A stretch of DNA of 28,865 nt. It comes from a virus. Both the position numbers and the translations under genes were made by a program. The stretch's first letter is position 1; each line of letters opens with the position of its first letter. The stretch spans positions 1-28,865 of the IMG/VR virus record IMGVR_UViG_3300027156_000031. The stretch is one strand, 5' to 3'. The notes under the pieces are model-generated. The model did not search any database. It was not told the origin of the DNA and worked only from the letters and a program-made list of their open reading frames with translations. Of the stretch, positions 8,299 to 15,136 are shown one piece after another.

Positions 8299-9476
8299 TA
8301 TGTAACTTGATACCAAATATCTCCGTCATTACCACCAGACGGAGTTGAAGTTGAAATGGTCTTAGCTCCTGTTGAATTACTTCCTACAAAATAGTTATAT
8401 GCCGTTCCTGTACCAGAACCTACTCCAGTAGCTACGAACGTTATACCTACAGTATTAGCCGAAGCACCAATAGCTGTAAATGAAGTTGTTCCTAAAGAAA
8501 GAATAGTATAAACACTACCAACAACAAAACTGCCTGCAGTTATTGTAGAGCCGTACAATGAAGCTCCAGCAATAGTGCCACCAGTAATTGCAACAGCAGT
8601 GGCATTTTGTGTAGACATTGTGCCTAATGTACCTGTTACTGCTGTAACAGCTGTATTTACAAAAGCTGTTGTAGCTACGTTTACTGAATTGTCTCCAGAA
8701 GCTGGTGTTGTTGCAATCGCACTTGCTGCACCCGTTAGTATTGTTCCAGCCCCTACAAGTTGAGATGTATTAACTGTGTATGTACCAACACCACCAGAGC
8801 CTGTACCAAATCCAGTGACAAGGGTTCCAGAGGTTACCCCTGTTCCAGTAACTCTTTGGCCTATAAATATAGTGCCACTTGCTACTGCTGTGACGTTAAG
8901 AACTGTACCTGCTACACCAGAACCATTACTAATGCCACCAGTATATGAAGAAGAAGTATAAGCACCTAATACCCCAGCAGCTAAGAAGTTTCCTGTATTA
9001 ACTTGAGCTCCAGTAACAGATAAATTACCATTAACTGTAAAGTTGCCAGCAGATCCTGTTTGAGCTGAATAGAATCCAGTACCTGTACCAGACTCATTAG
9101 TCGCATCACAATATACTTGAGCTGTTACGCCTGTTGGAATAGATACTGATATAGCGCCACCAGAAGCTGACATTGTTACTGTTTGTCCAGTTCCATTCTT
9201 AATAATATAAAATTTGTTTTGCAACGGAGCTGTAATTGTAACTGTAGATGCTGGAGTGCCTGTAAATAACAATACAGCATTTCTAGCTTCATTTGTAGTA
9301 CCGTTAAAATTAGTAAGTGTATAAGTTGTAATTCCAGTAAGGTCAATACCATCAACACCTGTAAGCGCTTGCTCTACTAGATTTAAATTACTATTGGTAG
9401 TTGATCCCCAGGTGCCAGCCTGCTCACCATCTCCAATGAGGGTAAGTTTTAACGAGGTTGAATAGGTGCTTGCCAT
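8298..9476 (-). CDS. Tail fibre protein, mosaic of phage fibre modules
   Basis: The product is 392 aa. Residues 1-45 ([20 protein letters not shown], then NLVEQALTG) are a fibre-attachment module recognised from many phage fibres. The next ~80 residues form a beta domain. [11 protein letters not shown]...[16 protein letters not shown] module lies near residues 207-242. [19 protein letters not shown] is near 255-275, and a C-terminal [20 protein letters not shown] block plus [17 protein letters not shown] near 318-366. All are recurrent, exchangeable phage fibre modules. The ATG at 9476 is preceded by AAGGACATATC. The protein probably forms a side fibre or fibre stalk carrying a tip protein such as the Gly-rich product encoded next. 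Confidence 0.75.
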   Translation of the reverse strand: MASTYSTSLKLTLIGDGEQAGTWGSTTNSNLNLVEQALTGVDGIDLTGITTYTLTNFNGTTNEARNAVLLFTGTPASTVTITAPLQNKFYIIKNGTGQTVTMSASGGAISVSIPTGVTAQVYCDATNESGTGTGFYSAQTGSAGNFTVNGNLSVTGAQVNTGNFLAAGVLGAYTSSSYTGGISNGSGVAGTVLNVTAVASGTIFIGQRVTGTGVTSGTLVTGFGTGSGGVGTYTVNTSQLVGAGTILTGAASAIATTPASGDNSVNVATTAFVNTAVTAVTGTLGTMSTQNATAVAITGGTIAGASLYGSTITAGSFVVGSVYTILSLGTTSFTAIGASANTVGITFVATGVGSGTGTAYNYFVGSNSTGAKTISTSTPSGGNDGDIWYQVT

Positions 9477-9485
9477 GATATGTCC

Positions 9486-10385
9486 TTATTGAGTATTATT
9501 TATATCTGTCCATGAAGTAGGTACATTGTTATTAATTTCAGTCCAAGATACTGAATTATCATTGTTTATAGATGCCCATGTAACAGCTTGGTCATCGTTT
9601 ATTTTAAACCATCCACGAGGGAATTGGGAGTCTAATAGTGCAAATGTTTCAATAATAGAGGCCTGGAATGCAGCTGTAACTGTAGGCGTATCTGCTAAAT
9701 TAACGTTTTCATCTAAAGATGCAATGTAATTTGCAATAACAGAGTTAGCATCATCTGAATTAAGATTCTCTGTAATCGTTAAGAAGAACATTTGAACAAT
9801 GGTTGAAATATCTGCCATTGTAATGTCTTCATTTATTGAAACTAAAAAGTTAGTTATAACTACATAAACATCTTCCATTGTCATATTTTCAGTAATAGAT
9901 GACTGGAATTGAGCTGTAATGCTTGTTGTATCAGCAAGGTCTACATTTTCTGTTTGTGACGCTATAAACTGAGCTGCTATAGATCTTATATCATCCATCG
10001 TAAACGGCTCTTCACGACTTTCTAAGGCCGCAAAGTATTGCACTGATGAATCATCTAAATTGCTATTCTCTGTAATACTTGATGCAAACTGAGCTTCTAT
10101 AGCTGGTGTATCGTTTAAAACTGAATCTTCTGTAATACTTTGTAAGAAATTAAATGTCTGAGCACTTTCATCATTCATTGCTACAAATTCATTAATAAGC
10201 CCAAAGAAGTCACCTGTTGTAGCATCAATATCATCCATGACAACATTTTCTGTAACTAACAAGTCAAACGCAGATATCTGGCTACTTGCATCAGCCATAA
10301 CAATATCTTCAGTTAAAGATAGTATGAACGAATTGCCGCCTAGTCCAGCAAATGTAGGTTGAGCAAAGGCAGCGTATCCAAACAT
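9486..10385 (-). CDS. Tandem-repeat virion protein (about eleven ~20-residue ITEN...D repeats)
   Basis: The 299-aa protein starts MFGYAAFAQPTFAGLGGNSF. Residues about 23-255 are built of about eleven repeats of roughly 20 residues with the consensus S-I-T-E-N-x-x-x-x-D-D/T-x-x-x-x-x-x-x-F-x-x. Examples are ITENSNLDDSSVQYFAALES, ITENMTMEDVYVVITNFLVS and LDENVNLADTPTVTAAFQAS. The final ~40 residues hold three W-x-x-I/D-I-N-N motifs (VTWASINND, VSWTEINNN, TSWTDINNT). It is strongly acidic. The regular spacing suggests an elongated repeat fold, perhaps a fibre stalk. It lies inside the adhesin block and its ATG overlaps the preceding stop (TAATG). I know of similar acidic repeats in phage fibre regions but cannot name a family. 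Confidence 0.65.
   Translation of the reverse strand: MFGYAAFAQPTFAGLGGNSFILSLTEDIVMADASSQISAFDLLVTENVVMDDIDATTGDFFGLINEFVAMNDESAQTFNFLQSITEDSVLNDTPAIEAQFASSITENSNLDDSSVQYFAALESREEPFTMDDIRSIAAQFIASQTENVDLADTTSITAQFQSSITENMTMEDVYVVITNFLVSINEDITMADISTIVQMFFLTITENLNSDDANSVIANYIASLDENVNLADTPTVTAAFQASIIETFALLDSQFPRGWFKINDDQAVTWASINNDNSVSWTEINNNVPTSWTDINNTQ
9620..10316 (-). repeat. Protein-level tandem repeats, ~60-base unit, about eleven copies
   Basis: Within the 299-aa gene about eleven degenerate units of roughly 60 bases encode the S-I-T-E-N-x4-D pattern. The DNA has diverged (forward strand shows varied forms such as TTTTCTGTAATACTTGATG and TTCTGTAATACTTTG), so it is an old, selected repeat. 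Two neighbouring copies near 10067 and 10127 still share TCTGTAATACTT exactly. Confidence 0.6.
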
Positions 10386-11437
10386 TATGCTGTATAAGTA
10401 CCAGAAGCGTTAAATTTGATAATTGTATTTGAGCCAGATGTTGTTATGGTTGGTGAACCTGTAGTTGTTCCAGAATAAGCTGATGTTGGTACACTAATAA
10501 TGACAACACCTGAACCACCAGCAGCTCCATTACCAGATGTATTTCCACCACCGCCTCCACCTGTGTTAGCAGTTCCTGCAGTGGGAGTAATACTTCTATT
10601 AGCATCCCCACCAGCTCCACCACCACCTGCACCACCAGCACCTACAGTAGTTGGATTTAGATATGCACTTCCGCCTCCACCTCCTGCATATGTAACTGAT
10701 GTACCTGTAATAGAACTTGCAGTTCCTGCACCACCATTACCTGATGATAAACCAGATGCACCTACAGCTGAAGCGCCACCGCCTCCACCACATCTGTATG
10801 TAGGGGAAGTATTTCCTAAACCACCAGCAAATCCTTGACCAGACGTTCCAGCTCCGCCAGTACCTACAACAGATGAATTTTCACCGCCACCACCGCCAGA
10901 TCCACCAGCTTCTCCGTTAAGCGCACTACTTCCAACACTAGAACCACCACCACCACCTCCACCTGTAGAGGTTATAGAGCTAAATACTGAATTACTTCCA
11001 TTAGCCCCATCTCCCGTGCCAACTGTACCTCCAGCACCGCCTGCTCCTACAGTAGCTGTATAAGTTGTTCCTGTAGTTAAAGTAAGTGTGCTTGTTAATA
11101 ACCCACCAGCACCGCCTCCACCGCCAAGACCACCACCATAACCACCACCAGCTCCACCAGCAACTACTAAATAAGATGCAGTGTAGGAATTTCCAGTAGT
11201 ACCAGCATTTACCCAACCGCCAATAGTATTGTAAATCTCCAGTTGACCTGTAGTCGTATTGTATCCTTGAGTTCCAGTAATAGGACTTGCTGGTCTTGTA
11301 GCAGTTGTCCATGTAGGATTATTTAATTGGCCTGTAATAGTAGGCGTAGTAATAGTAGGCGATGTACCTAGTACAACAGTTGATCCTGTTCCTGTAGTGG
11401 AAGTTAAAAGCGCTGGTGGTACCTGTGTTAATGCCAT
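10385..11437 (-). CDS. Glycine-rich fibre-tip/adhesin-like protein (copy A)
   Basis: The product is 350 aa. Residues about 41-75 carry the fibre head module WTTATRPASPITGTQGYNTT, then GQLEIYNTIGGW. From about residue 84 (YTASYLVVAGGAGGG) to about 310 the chain is Gly/Ser-rich with GGGG loops interrupted by short strands (TYTATVGAGGAGG, SVTYAGGGGG). The C-terminal ~40 residues (GVVIISVPTSAYSGTTTGSP, then NTIIKFNASGTYTA) match the C-termini of the two paralogues at 11447 and 13273. This layout of head, polyglycine core and conserved cap suits a receptor-binding tip with variable loops. Start ATG 11437 is preceded by AAGGATAAACC. It is co-translated with the repeat protein downstream. Confidence 0.75.
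   Translation of the reverse strand: MALTQVPPALLTSTTGTGSTVVLGTSPTITTPTITGQLNNPTWTTATRPASPITGTQGYNTTTGQLEIYNTIGGWVNAGTTGNSYTASYLVVAGGAGGGYGGGLGGGGGAGGLLTSTLTLTTGTTYTATVGAGGAGGTVGTGDGANGSNSVFSSITSTGGGGGGGSSVGSSALNGEAGGSGGGGGENSSVVGTGGAGTSGQGFAGGLGNTSPTYRCGGGGGASAVGASGLSSGNGGAGTASSITGTSVTYAGGGGGSAYLNPTTVGAGGAGGGGAGGDANRSITPTAGTANTGGGGGGNTSGNGAAGGSGVVIISVPTSAYSGTTTGSPTITTSGSNTIIKFNASGTYTA
10449..10465 (+). repeat. 17-base repeat shared by three Gly-rich adhesin genes (copy 1)
   Basis: GTTGGTGAACCTGTAGT (forward strand) near the C-terminal end of Gly-rich copy A also occurs exactly at 11511-11527 and 13337-13353. It encodes the TTGSP segment of the cap. Flanking codons differ, so it is a short conserved coding block that could serve as a recombination point. 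Confidence 0.6.
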
Positions 11438-11446
11438 GGTTTATCC

Positions 11447-12325
11447 TTATGCTGTGTATGTGCCTGAAGCGTTAAATTTAATAACTTTATAGCTACCATC
11501 AGTAGTTACTGTTGGTGAACCTGTAGTAGTCCCAGAATAATTTGCTGTAGGAACCCTTAATATAACTACACCTGAGCCACCAGCTCCATTGACATTAATT
11601 GGAGGATAACTTGTACCACCACCGCCACCTGTATTTGCCACACCAGGGTCTGCAGAAGAGTAGTAACTTGTTCCTCCACCGCCTAAACCCCCTGCTGTAG
11701 TTCTTGGGAAACGACTGTCAGGAGAGCCACCACCGCCTCCACCGCCATAATAAACAGCTGTGCCAGTAATAGATGATTGAAGACCGTTGCCACCAGTACC
11801 AGGAGTTGTACCAGAACCATTTGTCCCTGCAACGCCTGCACCGCCTCCGCCACCTCCAGCACCATAATCCCCTGCTGAACCGCCAGCATTACCACCTTTA
11901 AATCCTTGTCCTGATGTTCCAGCACCTCCAGTAGTTCCAGGTTCCCATGCTCCACCACCAGAACCGCCTGATGCATATCCAGTACCACCACCAATTGTTG
12001 TTACTGATAATCCAGTTCCAGAAAGGACTGAGTTATTACCATTTGCAGCTGAAGCACCGCCTGCTCCTACAGTAACTGTATATACTGAACCTATATTTAT
12101 AGTAACTGAAGAACTTGTTAATAAACCACCTGCTCCGCCACCACCACCAGATCCACCTGCAGCGCCACCAGCTACGACTAAATAATCTATATTATAGACT
12201 GGTAAAGGCCATGTTCCCGATTGGCTGGCTTGAAGTTGTTGAGTAACCGCAAAAACACCAACTGCAGTACTAGCAGTAGGAGCAGTATAAGTAGCCCTGA
12301 CAATTTTTGATGGGAATTTAGACAT
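11447..12325 (-). CDS. Glycine-rich adhesin-like protein (copy B), lacking the TRPASP head module
   Basis: The product is 292 aa. Unlike copies A and C it has no WTT-TRPASP module. It begins MSKFPSKIVRATYTAPTAST and enters the Gly-rich core at YNIDYLVVAGGAAGGSG (about residue 43). The core has the same alternation of GGGG loops with strands such as SVYTVTVGAGG and TAVYYGGGGGGG. The C-terminus (GVVILRVPTANYSGTTTGSP, then VIKFNASGTYTA) matches its paralogues closely. It sits only 2 bases after the preceding stop. Loss or replacement of the head module while the core and cap are kept suggests modular exchange. It may need another protein to attach to the tail. Confidence 0.72.
   Translation of the reverse strand: MSKFPSKIVRATYTAPTASTAVGVFAVTQQLQASQSGTWPLPVYNIDYLVVAGGAAGGSGGGGGAGGLLTSSSVTINIGSVYTVTVGAGGASAANGNNSVLSGTGLSVTTIGGGTGYASGGSGGGAWEPGTTGGAGTSGQGFKGGNAGGSAGDYGAGGGGGGAGVAGTNGSGTTPGTGGNGLQSSITGTAVYYGGGGGGGSPDSRFPRTTAGGLGGGGTSYYSSADPGVANTGGGGGTSYPPINVNGAGGSGVVILRVPTANYSGTTTGSPTVTTDGSYKVIKFNASGTYTA
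11511..11527 (+). repeat. 17-base repeat in Gly-rich adhesin genes (copy 2)
   Basis: Exact copy of the 17-base block at 10449, in the cap of Gly-rich copy B. Confidence 0.6.
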
Positions 12326-12327
12326 AA

Positions 12328-12699
12328 TTAACTTATGGTCTCATAACTCACTACATATTCAATTGCACTTGATGTTCCAGATGTTACTACTAAACTTGTA
12401 TTTTCAGTCATATAAACAAAATTACCTTTATCAATTAACTGAATAGATGCGTTTGCTGGTACCGACATTTGAAAAGCTAATCGATATGCTGTACCAGCAC
12501 CTGCCGCTGCAGAATTAACTGAAACTGTTATAAGAGCTGGTGAACCTGTTACATTAGTACATGTTAAAGATTCAATTTTTAAAATTGTTCCACTAGAAGC
12601 TGCATTAGATAATAGTGTATTAGCCGTTGTATTTGCTGGAGCTAAATACCCTAACCCTCCATATATCGAGGTTACGTTTACAATGTTTGGGTTTGCCAT
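12328..12699 (-). CDS. Small beta-rich fibre-region protein
   Basis: This 123-aa protein begins MANPNIVNVTSIYGGLGYLA and continues with alternating beta strands (TILKIESLTCTNVTGSPALI, AYRLAFQMSVPANASIQLID, TSLVVTSGTSSAIEYVVSYE). Small proteins with this MAxPNIVNVT start are, from memory, common beside fibre genes in aquatic phages; they resemble small beta-sandwich decoration proteins. AGGAGAAATAA before the ATG is an excellent ribosome binding site. It lies between a short fibre-head gene and Gly-rich copy B, with 2-9 base gaps. A virion decoration or fibre-associated role is inferred. The same strand-rich style appears in the 96-aa protein at 24165, though I cannot show homology. Confidence 0.6.
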   Translation of the reverse strand: MANPNIVNVTSIYGGLGYLAPANTTANTLLSNAASSGTILKIESLTCTNVTGSPALITVSVNSAAAGAGTAYRLAFQMSVPANASIQLIDKGNFVYMTENTSLVVTSGTSSAIEYVVSYETIS

Positions 12700-12708
12700 T
12701 TATTTCTC

Positions 12709-12900
12709 CTATCCAAATACGAGTGCAACTGCAATCGCTTTTCCTGTTGTAGTTATAGACTGCCAAGATGTTCCGCTGTAATATTCTAGATTACCTATAT
12801 CTGTATTATATCCCATCTGCCCCGTAGCAGGCGATGAAGGACGGGTCGCTGTTGTCCAGCTAGTCGGTGTAAAAGATGCTACGTTTACGGATCTTGTCAT
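12709..12900 (-). CDS. Stand-alone fibre head module (63 aa)
   Basis: The whole protein is essentially the module seen at the N-termini of Gly-rich copies A and C: FTPTSWTTATRPSSPATGQM, then GYNTDIGNLEYYSGTSWQS. It ends with a hydrophobic GKAIAVALVFG tail. There is no Gly-rich core. The ATG at 12900 follows AGGATAACTAA and lies 4 bases after the preceding stop, so it is expressed as its own gene. The tidy C-terminus suggests a real short protein rather than a decayed fibre, but an origin by recombination with a longer fibre gene is possible. It might cap or anchor fibres through the shared head fold. Confidence 0.6.
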   Translation of the reverse strand: MTRSVNVASFTPTSWTTATRPSSPATGQMGYNTDIGNLEYYSGTSWQSITTTGKAIAVALVFG

Positions 12901-12904
12901 TTAG

Positions 12905-13255
12905 TTATCCTAAAGTTACTTCTTTCCAAGAAGTTGTTTCTTCATCCCAAGTGTATACTTTACCATCATCTGGCATAGGTGTTGGTGCTTCCCATAACCA
13001 AGTGTCTTCATTTATAATCCAAGAATTAAAAGGTTTAGGGGCTATGAATACATCGTTAGTTGCATCGTAAGAAAAACCAACTCCAGCGTAATTTCCACGT
13101 AAAGGTCTACCTTCTGGGTGTTGATTACCATGCGTATTATAGCTTGTTTGTAGCCAAGTACCTGGACTTGAATCTACGAATGTATCAAAAAATTCTGGTT
13201 CAGCCACGATGACCTGTGTAACCTTACCGTCTACTACTTTTGCGAAATGTGAAAT
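12905..13255 (-). CDS. Conserved phage fibre-region protein, translated from a probable ATT start
   Basis: From a GTG at 13207 the frame gives 100 aa, but the frame stays open for 16 further codons reading S-H-F-A-K-V-V-D-G-K-V-T-Q-V-I after the first. A HFAK(V/I)...(V)TQVIV start is what I expect for this family, whose members normally begin with Met before that motif. No ATG, GTG or TTG occurs upstream of 13207 before the stop. The codon in the right place is ATT at 13253-13255, with AGGAG 7 bases upstream; the GTG at 13207 has no comparable site. The rest contains WLQTSYNTHGNQHPEG, LRGNYAGVGFSYDATNDVFI and NEDTWLWEAPTPMPDDGKVY, all recurrent in cyanophage-like and other aquatic phage proteins near fibres. 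Function unknown. Confidence 0.65.
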   Translation of the reverse strand: MSHFAKVVDGKVTQVIVAEPEFFDTFVDSSPGTWLQTSYNTHGNQHPEGRPLRGNYAGVGFSYDATNDVFIAPKPFNSWIINEDTWLWEAPTPMPDDGKVYTWDEETTSWKEVTLG

Positions 13256-13262
13256 TTTAGTT

Positions 13263-13267
13263 CTCCT
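13263..13267 (-). promoter_or_regulatory. AGGAG ribosome binding site deciding the ATT start
   Basis: AGGAG lies between the stop of the preceding gene (minus strand, upstream of 13271) and the ATT codon at 13255-13253, with a 7-base spacer. It is the only good Shine-Dalgarno match in the region. The nearest usual start codon, GTG at 13207, is about 55 bases downstream, too far to use it. Confidence 0.7.
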
Positions 13268-13272
13268 TTATA

Positions 13273-14283
13273 TTATGCGGTGTAAGAACCGCTTGCTGTA
13301 AATTTAATAATTGTGTTGCTTCCTGATGTTGTTATTGTTGGTGAACCTGTAGTTGTGCCTGAATAATTAGCCGTAGGTACAGAAAGAATAACTATACCAG
13401 AACCACCAGCGCCACCAGGATAATTTCCTACACTTCCAGCTCCTGAACCACCACCACCTGTGCCAGTATTAGCTGCCCCAGCAGTTCCTGCTGTACCGCC
13501 TCCTCCTTGTCCAGGATATGTACCACCACTTCCACCTAAAGCGTATGTAACACTAGAGCCAGTAATAGATGAAGCTACCCCTGCTCCCCCTGCTCCTCCT
13601 GTAGAACCTGTACCAACAGAACCTACAGCACCAGCTCCACCACCACCACCGCCACCATCACGTCCACTAGTAACGCCTGCACCAGCAAAACCTTGATTAG
13701 CTGTTCCTGAACCTCCAGCATCTGGTATTTGTGACCTAACAGCTCCACCAGAGCCGCCAGAACCTGGTCCTACAGTGCTACCTTGACCAAAACCACCACC
13801 TGTGGATGTAACTGTCGTAATACCTGTGCCTGATAAAGATGAATTTGAACCTGCTGTTCCATTATTTTCACCTGCACCAGCACCACCAGACCCGCCAGCT
13901 CCTACTGTAACTGTATAAATTGTTCCAAAAGTTAAAGACAATGCACTTTCTGCACTTCCACCTCCGCCTGACGTTCCTGCTGATGTTCTAAAACCACCAG
14001 CTCCACCACCACCTGCACCACCAGCATTACCATTACGAGAACCTCCACCACCAGCACCAGCAATTACTAAATAAGATGCTGTATAAGAATTACCTGTTGT
14101 ACCAGCAATCACCCAGCCACCAGCAGTATTATAAATCTCTAATTGACCAGTAGTCGTGTTATAACCAAGTTGTCCAGTCACAGGGCTTGCAGGGCGTGTA
14201 CCTGTAGTCCAAGTAGCCACAGCTAATCCTTTAGAACTATCTAGTGTACTTGATCCTGATGCTCCAGAAAGTATGAGTGCCAT
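13273..14283 (-). CDS. Glycine-rich fibre-tip/adhesin-like protein (copy C)
   Basis: The product is 336 aa. The head module at about residues 24-60 (WTTGTRPASPVTGQLGYNTT, then GQLEIYNTAGGW) and the following GTTGNSYTASYLVIAGAGGG are nearly the same as copy A. The core (about 74-295) is a Gly-rich domain with GGGG loops, IYTVTVGAGGSGG strands and a GGGGGGGAGAVG run. The cap (GIVILSVPTANYSGTTTGSP, then NTIIKFTASGSYTA) is shared with copies A and B. The ATG at 14283 overlaps the stop of the 97-aa gene (TAATG). Copies A and C share both ends while their cores differ, as expected for receptor-binding variants. Host attachment is the likely role. Confidence 0.75.
   Translation of the reverse strand: MALILSGASGSSTLDSSKGLAVATWTTGTRPASPVTGQLGYNTTTGQLEIYNTAGGWVIAGTTGNSYTASYLVIAGAGGGGSRNGNAGGAGGGGAGGFRTSAGTSGGGGSAESALSLTFGTIYTVTVGAGGSGGAGAGENNGTAGSNSSLSGTGITTVTSTGGGFGQGSTVGPGSGGSGGAVRSQIPDAGGSGTANQGFAGAGVTSGRDGGGGGGGAGAVGSVGTGSTGGAGGAGVASSITGSSVTYALGGSGGTYPGQGGGGTAGTAGAANTGTGGGGSGAGSVGNYPGGAGGSGIVILSVPTANYSGTTTGSPTITTSGSNTIIKFTASGSYTA
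13337..13353 (+). repeat. 17-base repeat in Gly-rich adhesin genes (copy 3)
   Basis: Exact copy of the 17-base block in the cap of Gly-rich copy C. Copies 1 and 3 agree for 20 bases. Confidence 0.6.
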
Positions 14284-14576
14284 TATTGTCCTTTAGGATA
14301 TTTAGTTTTTACAGGGTCTATCATGTCTTCTTTCCAAGCATCTATACCATTATGGTAAATGTAGTCTAGTTGGTCTGCAATAGCTGGGTATTTTTTGGCT
14401 CTTAATCTTTGATATTCTTTAGCATTATATTCTGCTTCAAGCCTAACAATCTCGGCATTAATTTCTTCATCAGTTACTGGAGCAATGCTTGGGCTTAACC
14501 ATTCTATCTGTTCTTCTCTAATATTAACTTCTGCATTAGGCACTAAAGATAATATAGCTTGAATTTTTGTTATCAT
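14283..14576 (-). CDS. Small fibre-region protein, possible fibre assembly helper (XkdW-like)
   Basis: The 97-aa protein starts MITKIQAILSLVPNAEVNIR. It continues with an acidic helix (TDEEINAEIVRLEAEYNAKE) and a basic segment RLRAKKYPAIADQLDYIYHN, ending DAWKEDMIDPVKTKYPKG. The YPxIxDQLDxxYHxGxDAWK motif is widespread in small phage proteins beside fibre genes and resembles the C-terminus of XkdW-type proteins. It is joined to its neighbours by ATGA and TAATG overlaps. A chaperone or tail-fibre assembly role is suggested by location and by the helical, soluble composition among beta-rich fibre genes; it is not shown. Confidence 0.6.
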   Translation of the reverse strand: MITKIQAILSLVPNAEVNIREEQIEWLSPSIAPVTDEEINAEIVRLEAEYNAKEYQRLRAKKYPAIADQLDYIYHNGIDAWKEDMIDPVKTKYPKGQ

Positions 14577-15136
14577 GCTTTTACCTCAATTAATGTAAGT
14601 GATGAAGCTCCTTGACTGCTAAATATTGTTGAAAATGCTGCATTTAATGCAGATATATAAATTCTATATGTAACAGATGATGTAGTTGCTGGACTATCTA
14701 AATATGTCATAACAAGACTAGATGCAGTATCTAGTATAGAAGTTGTACCAGTATTTGAAGCTAGTCTTTGTTCTTGTAATTGTGTAGAACCGTTAGCTAA
14801 AGATGCCCTACAATAAACATAAGTTTGTCCTGCTCCATTTTGGGCTACATACATACTATTATTTGATATAACTAAAATTTTATTAGAGTTAGATGTGGGA
14901 GTAATAGATGTTGAAAATCCTGTATCTTGTAATGTTGTTGATGTTGTAGTAAATGAAGTTGTTGTTGAAGCATATACAACTTGAACAATACTTCCAACAG
15001 GAAAGTTAGTATTAGTACCATTTGTCAGCACAGTCCCACTTGTAGTAGGCAATGTTAGCGTAGTAGTACCCGCTACTGCTGGGGCAGCTAGGGTTATGGT
15101 ACCGCTTGTATCTCCTGCGACTACTATGCTTGCCAT
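14573..15136 (-). CDS. Fibre head protein
   Basis: The product is 187 aa. Residues 1-40 (MASIVVAGDTSGTITLAAPA, then TTTLTLPTTSGTVLT) are the short fibre-attachment repeat common in cyanophage and related fibres. Residues about 45-187 (PVGSIVQVVYASTTTSFTTT, TGFSTSITPTSNSNKILVIS and a C-terminal SSLTLIEVKA) form a beta-rich tip domain also recurrent in phage fibres. The ATG overlaps the stop of the S74 fibre gene (TAATG). Its N-terminus (MASI-V/I) matches that of the S74 protein, so the two may use the same docking point on the tail. Receptor-binding or collar fibre is the likely role. Confidence 0.7.
   Translation of the reverse strand: MASIVVAGDTSGTITLAAPAVAGTTTLTLPTTSGTVLTNGTNTNFPVGSIVQVVYASTTTSFTTTSTTLQDTGFSTSITPTSNSNKILVISNNSMYVAQNGAGQTYVYCRASLANGSTQLQEQRLASNTGTTSILDTASSLVMTYLDSPATTSSVTYRIYISALNAAFSTIFSSQGASSLTLIEVKA

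Noticed and set aside
8299-8316. Upstream TTG start (8316) for the Gly-rich lysis-proximal gene
   Set aside because: GGAG lies close to it, but the [10 protein letters not shown] start at the TAATG junction fits the family and operon pattern better.
10500-10838. Forward-strand proline-rich ORF (112 aa)
   Set aside because: It is the complement of glycine codons (GGN) in Gly-rich copy A, giving Pro runs. It has no ribosome binding site and lies opposite a clear gene.
11001-11312. Minus-strand Trp/Tyr-rich ORF (103 aa) in another frame of the adhesin gene
   Set aside because: Frame-shifted reading of GGT/GGA arrays; composition (W/Y/R runs) is not that of a real protein.
11683-11994. Minus-strand ORF (103 aa), Val/Leu-rich
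   Set aside because: Alternative frame of Gly-rich copy B; no start site and fully covered by the real gene.
13460-13696. Forward-strand proline-rich ORF (78 aa)
   Set aside because: Same artefact, opposite the Gly-rich core of copy C.
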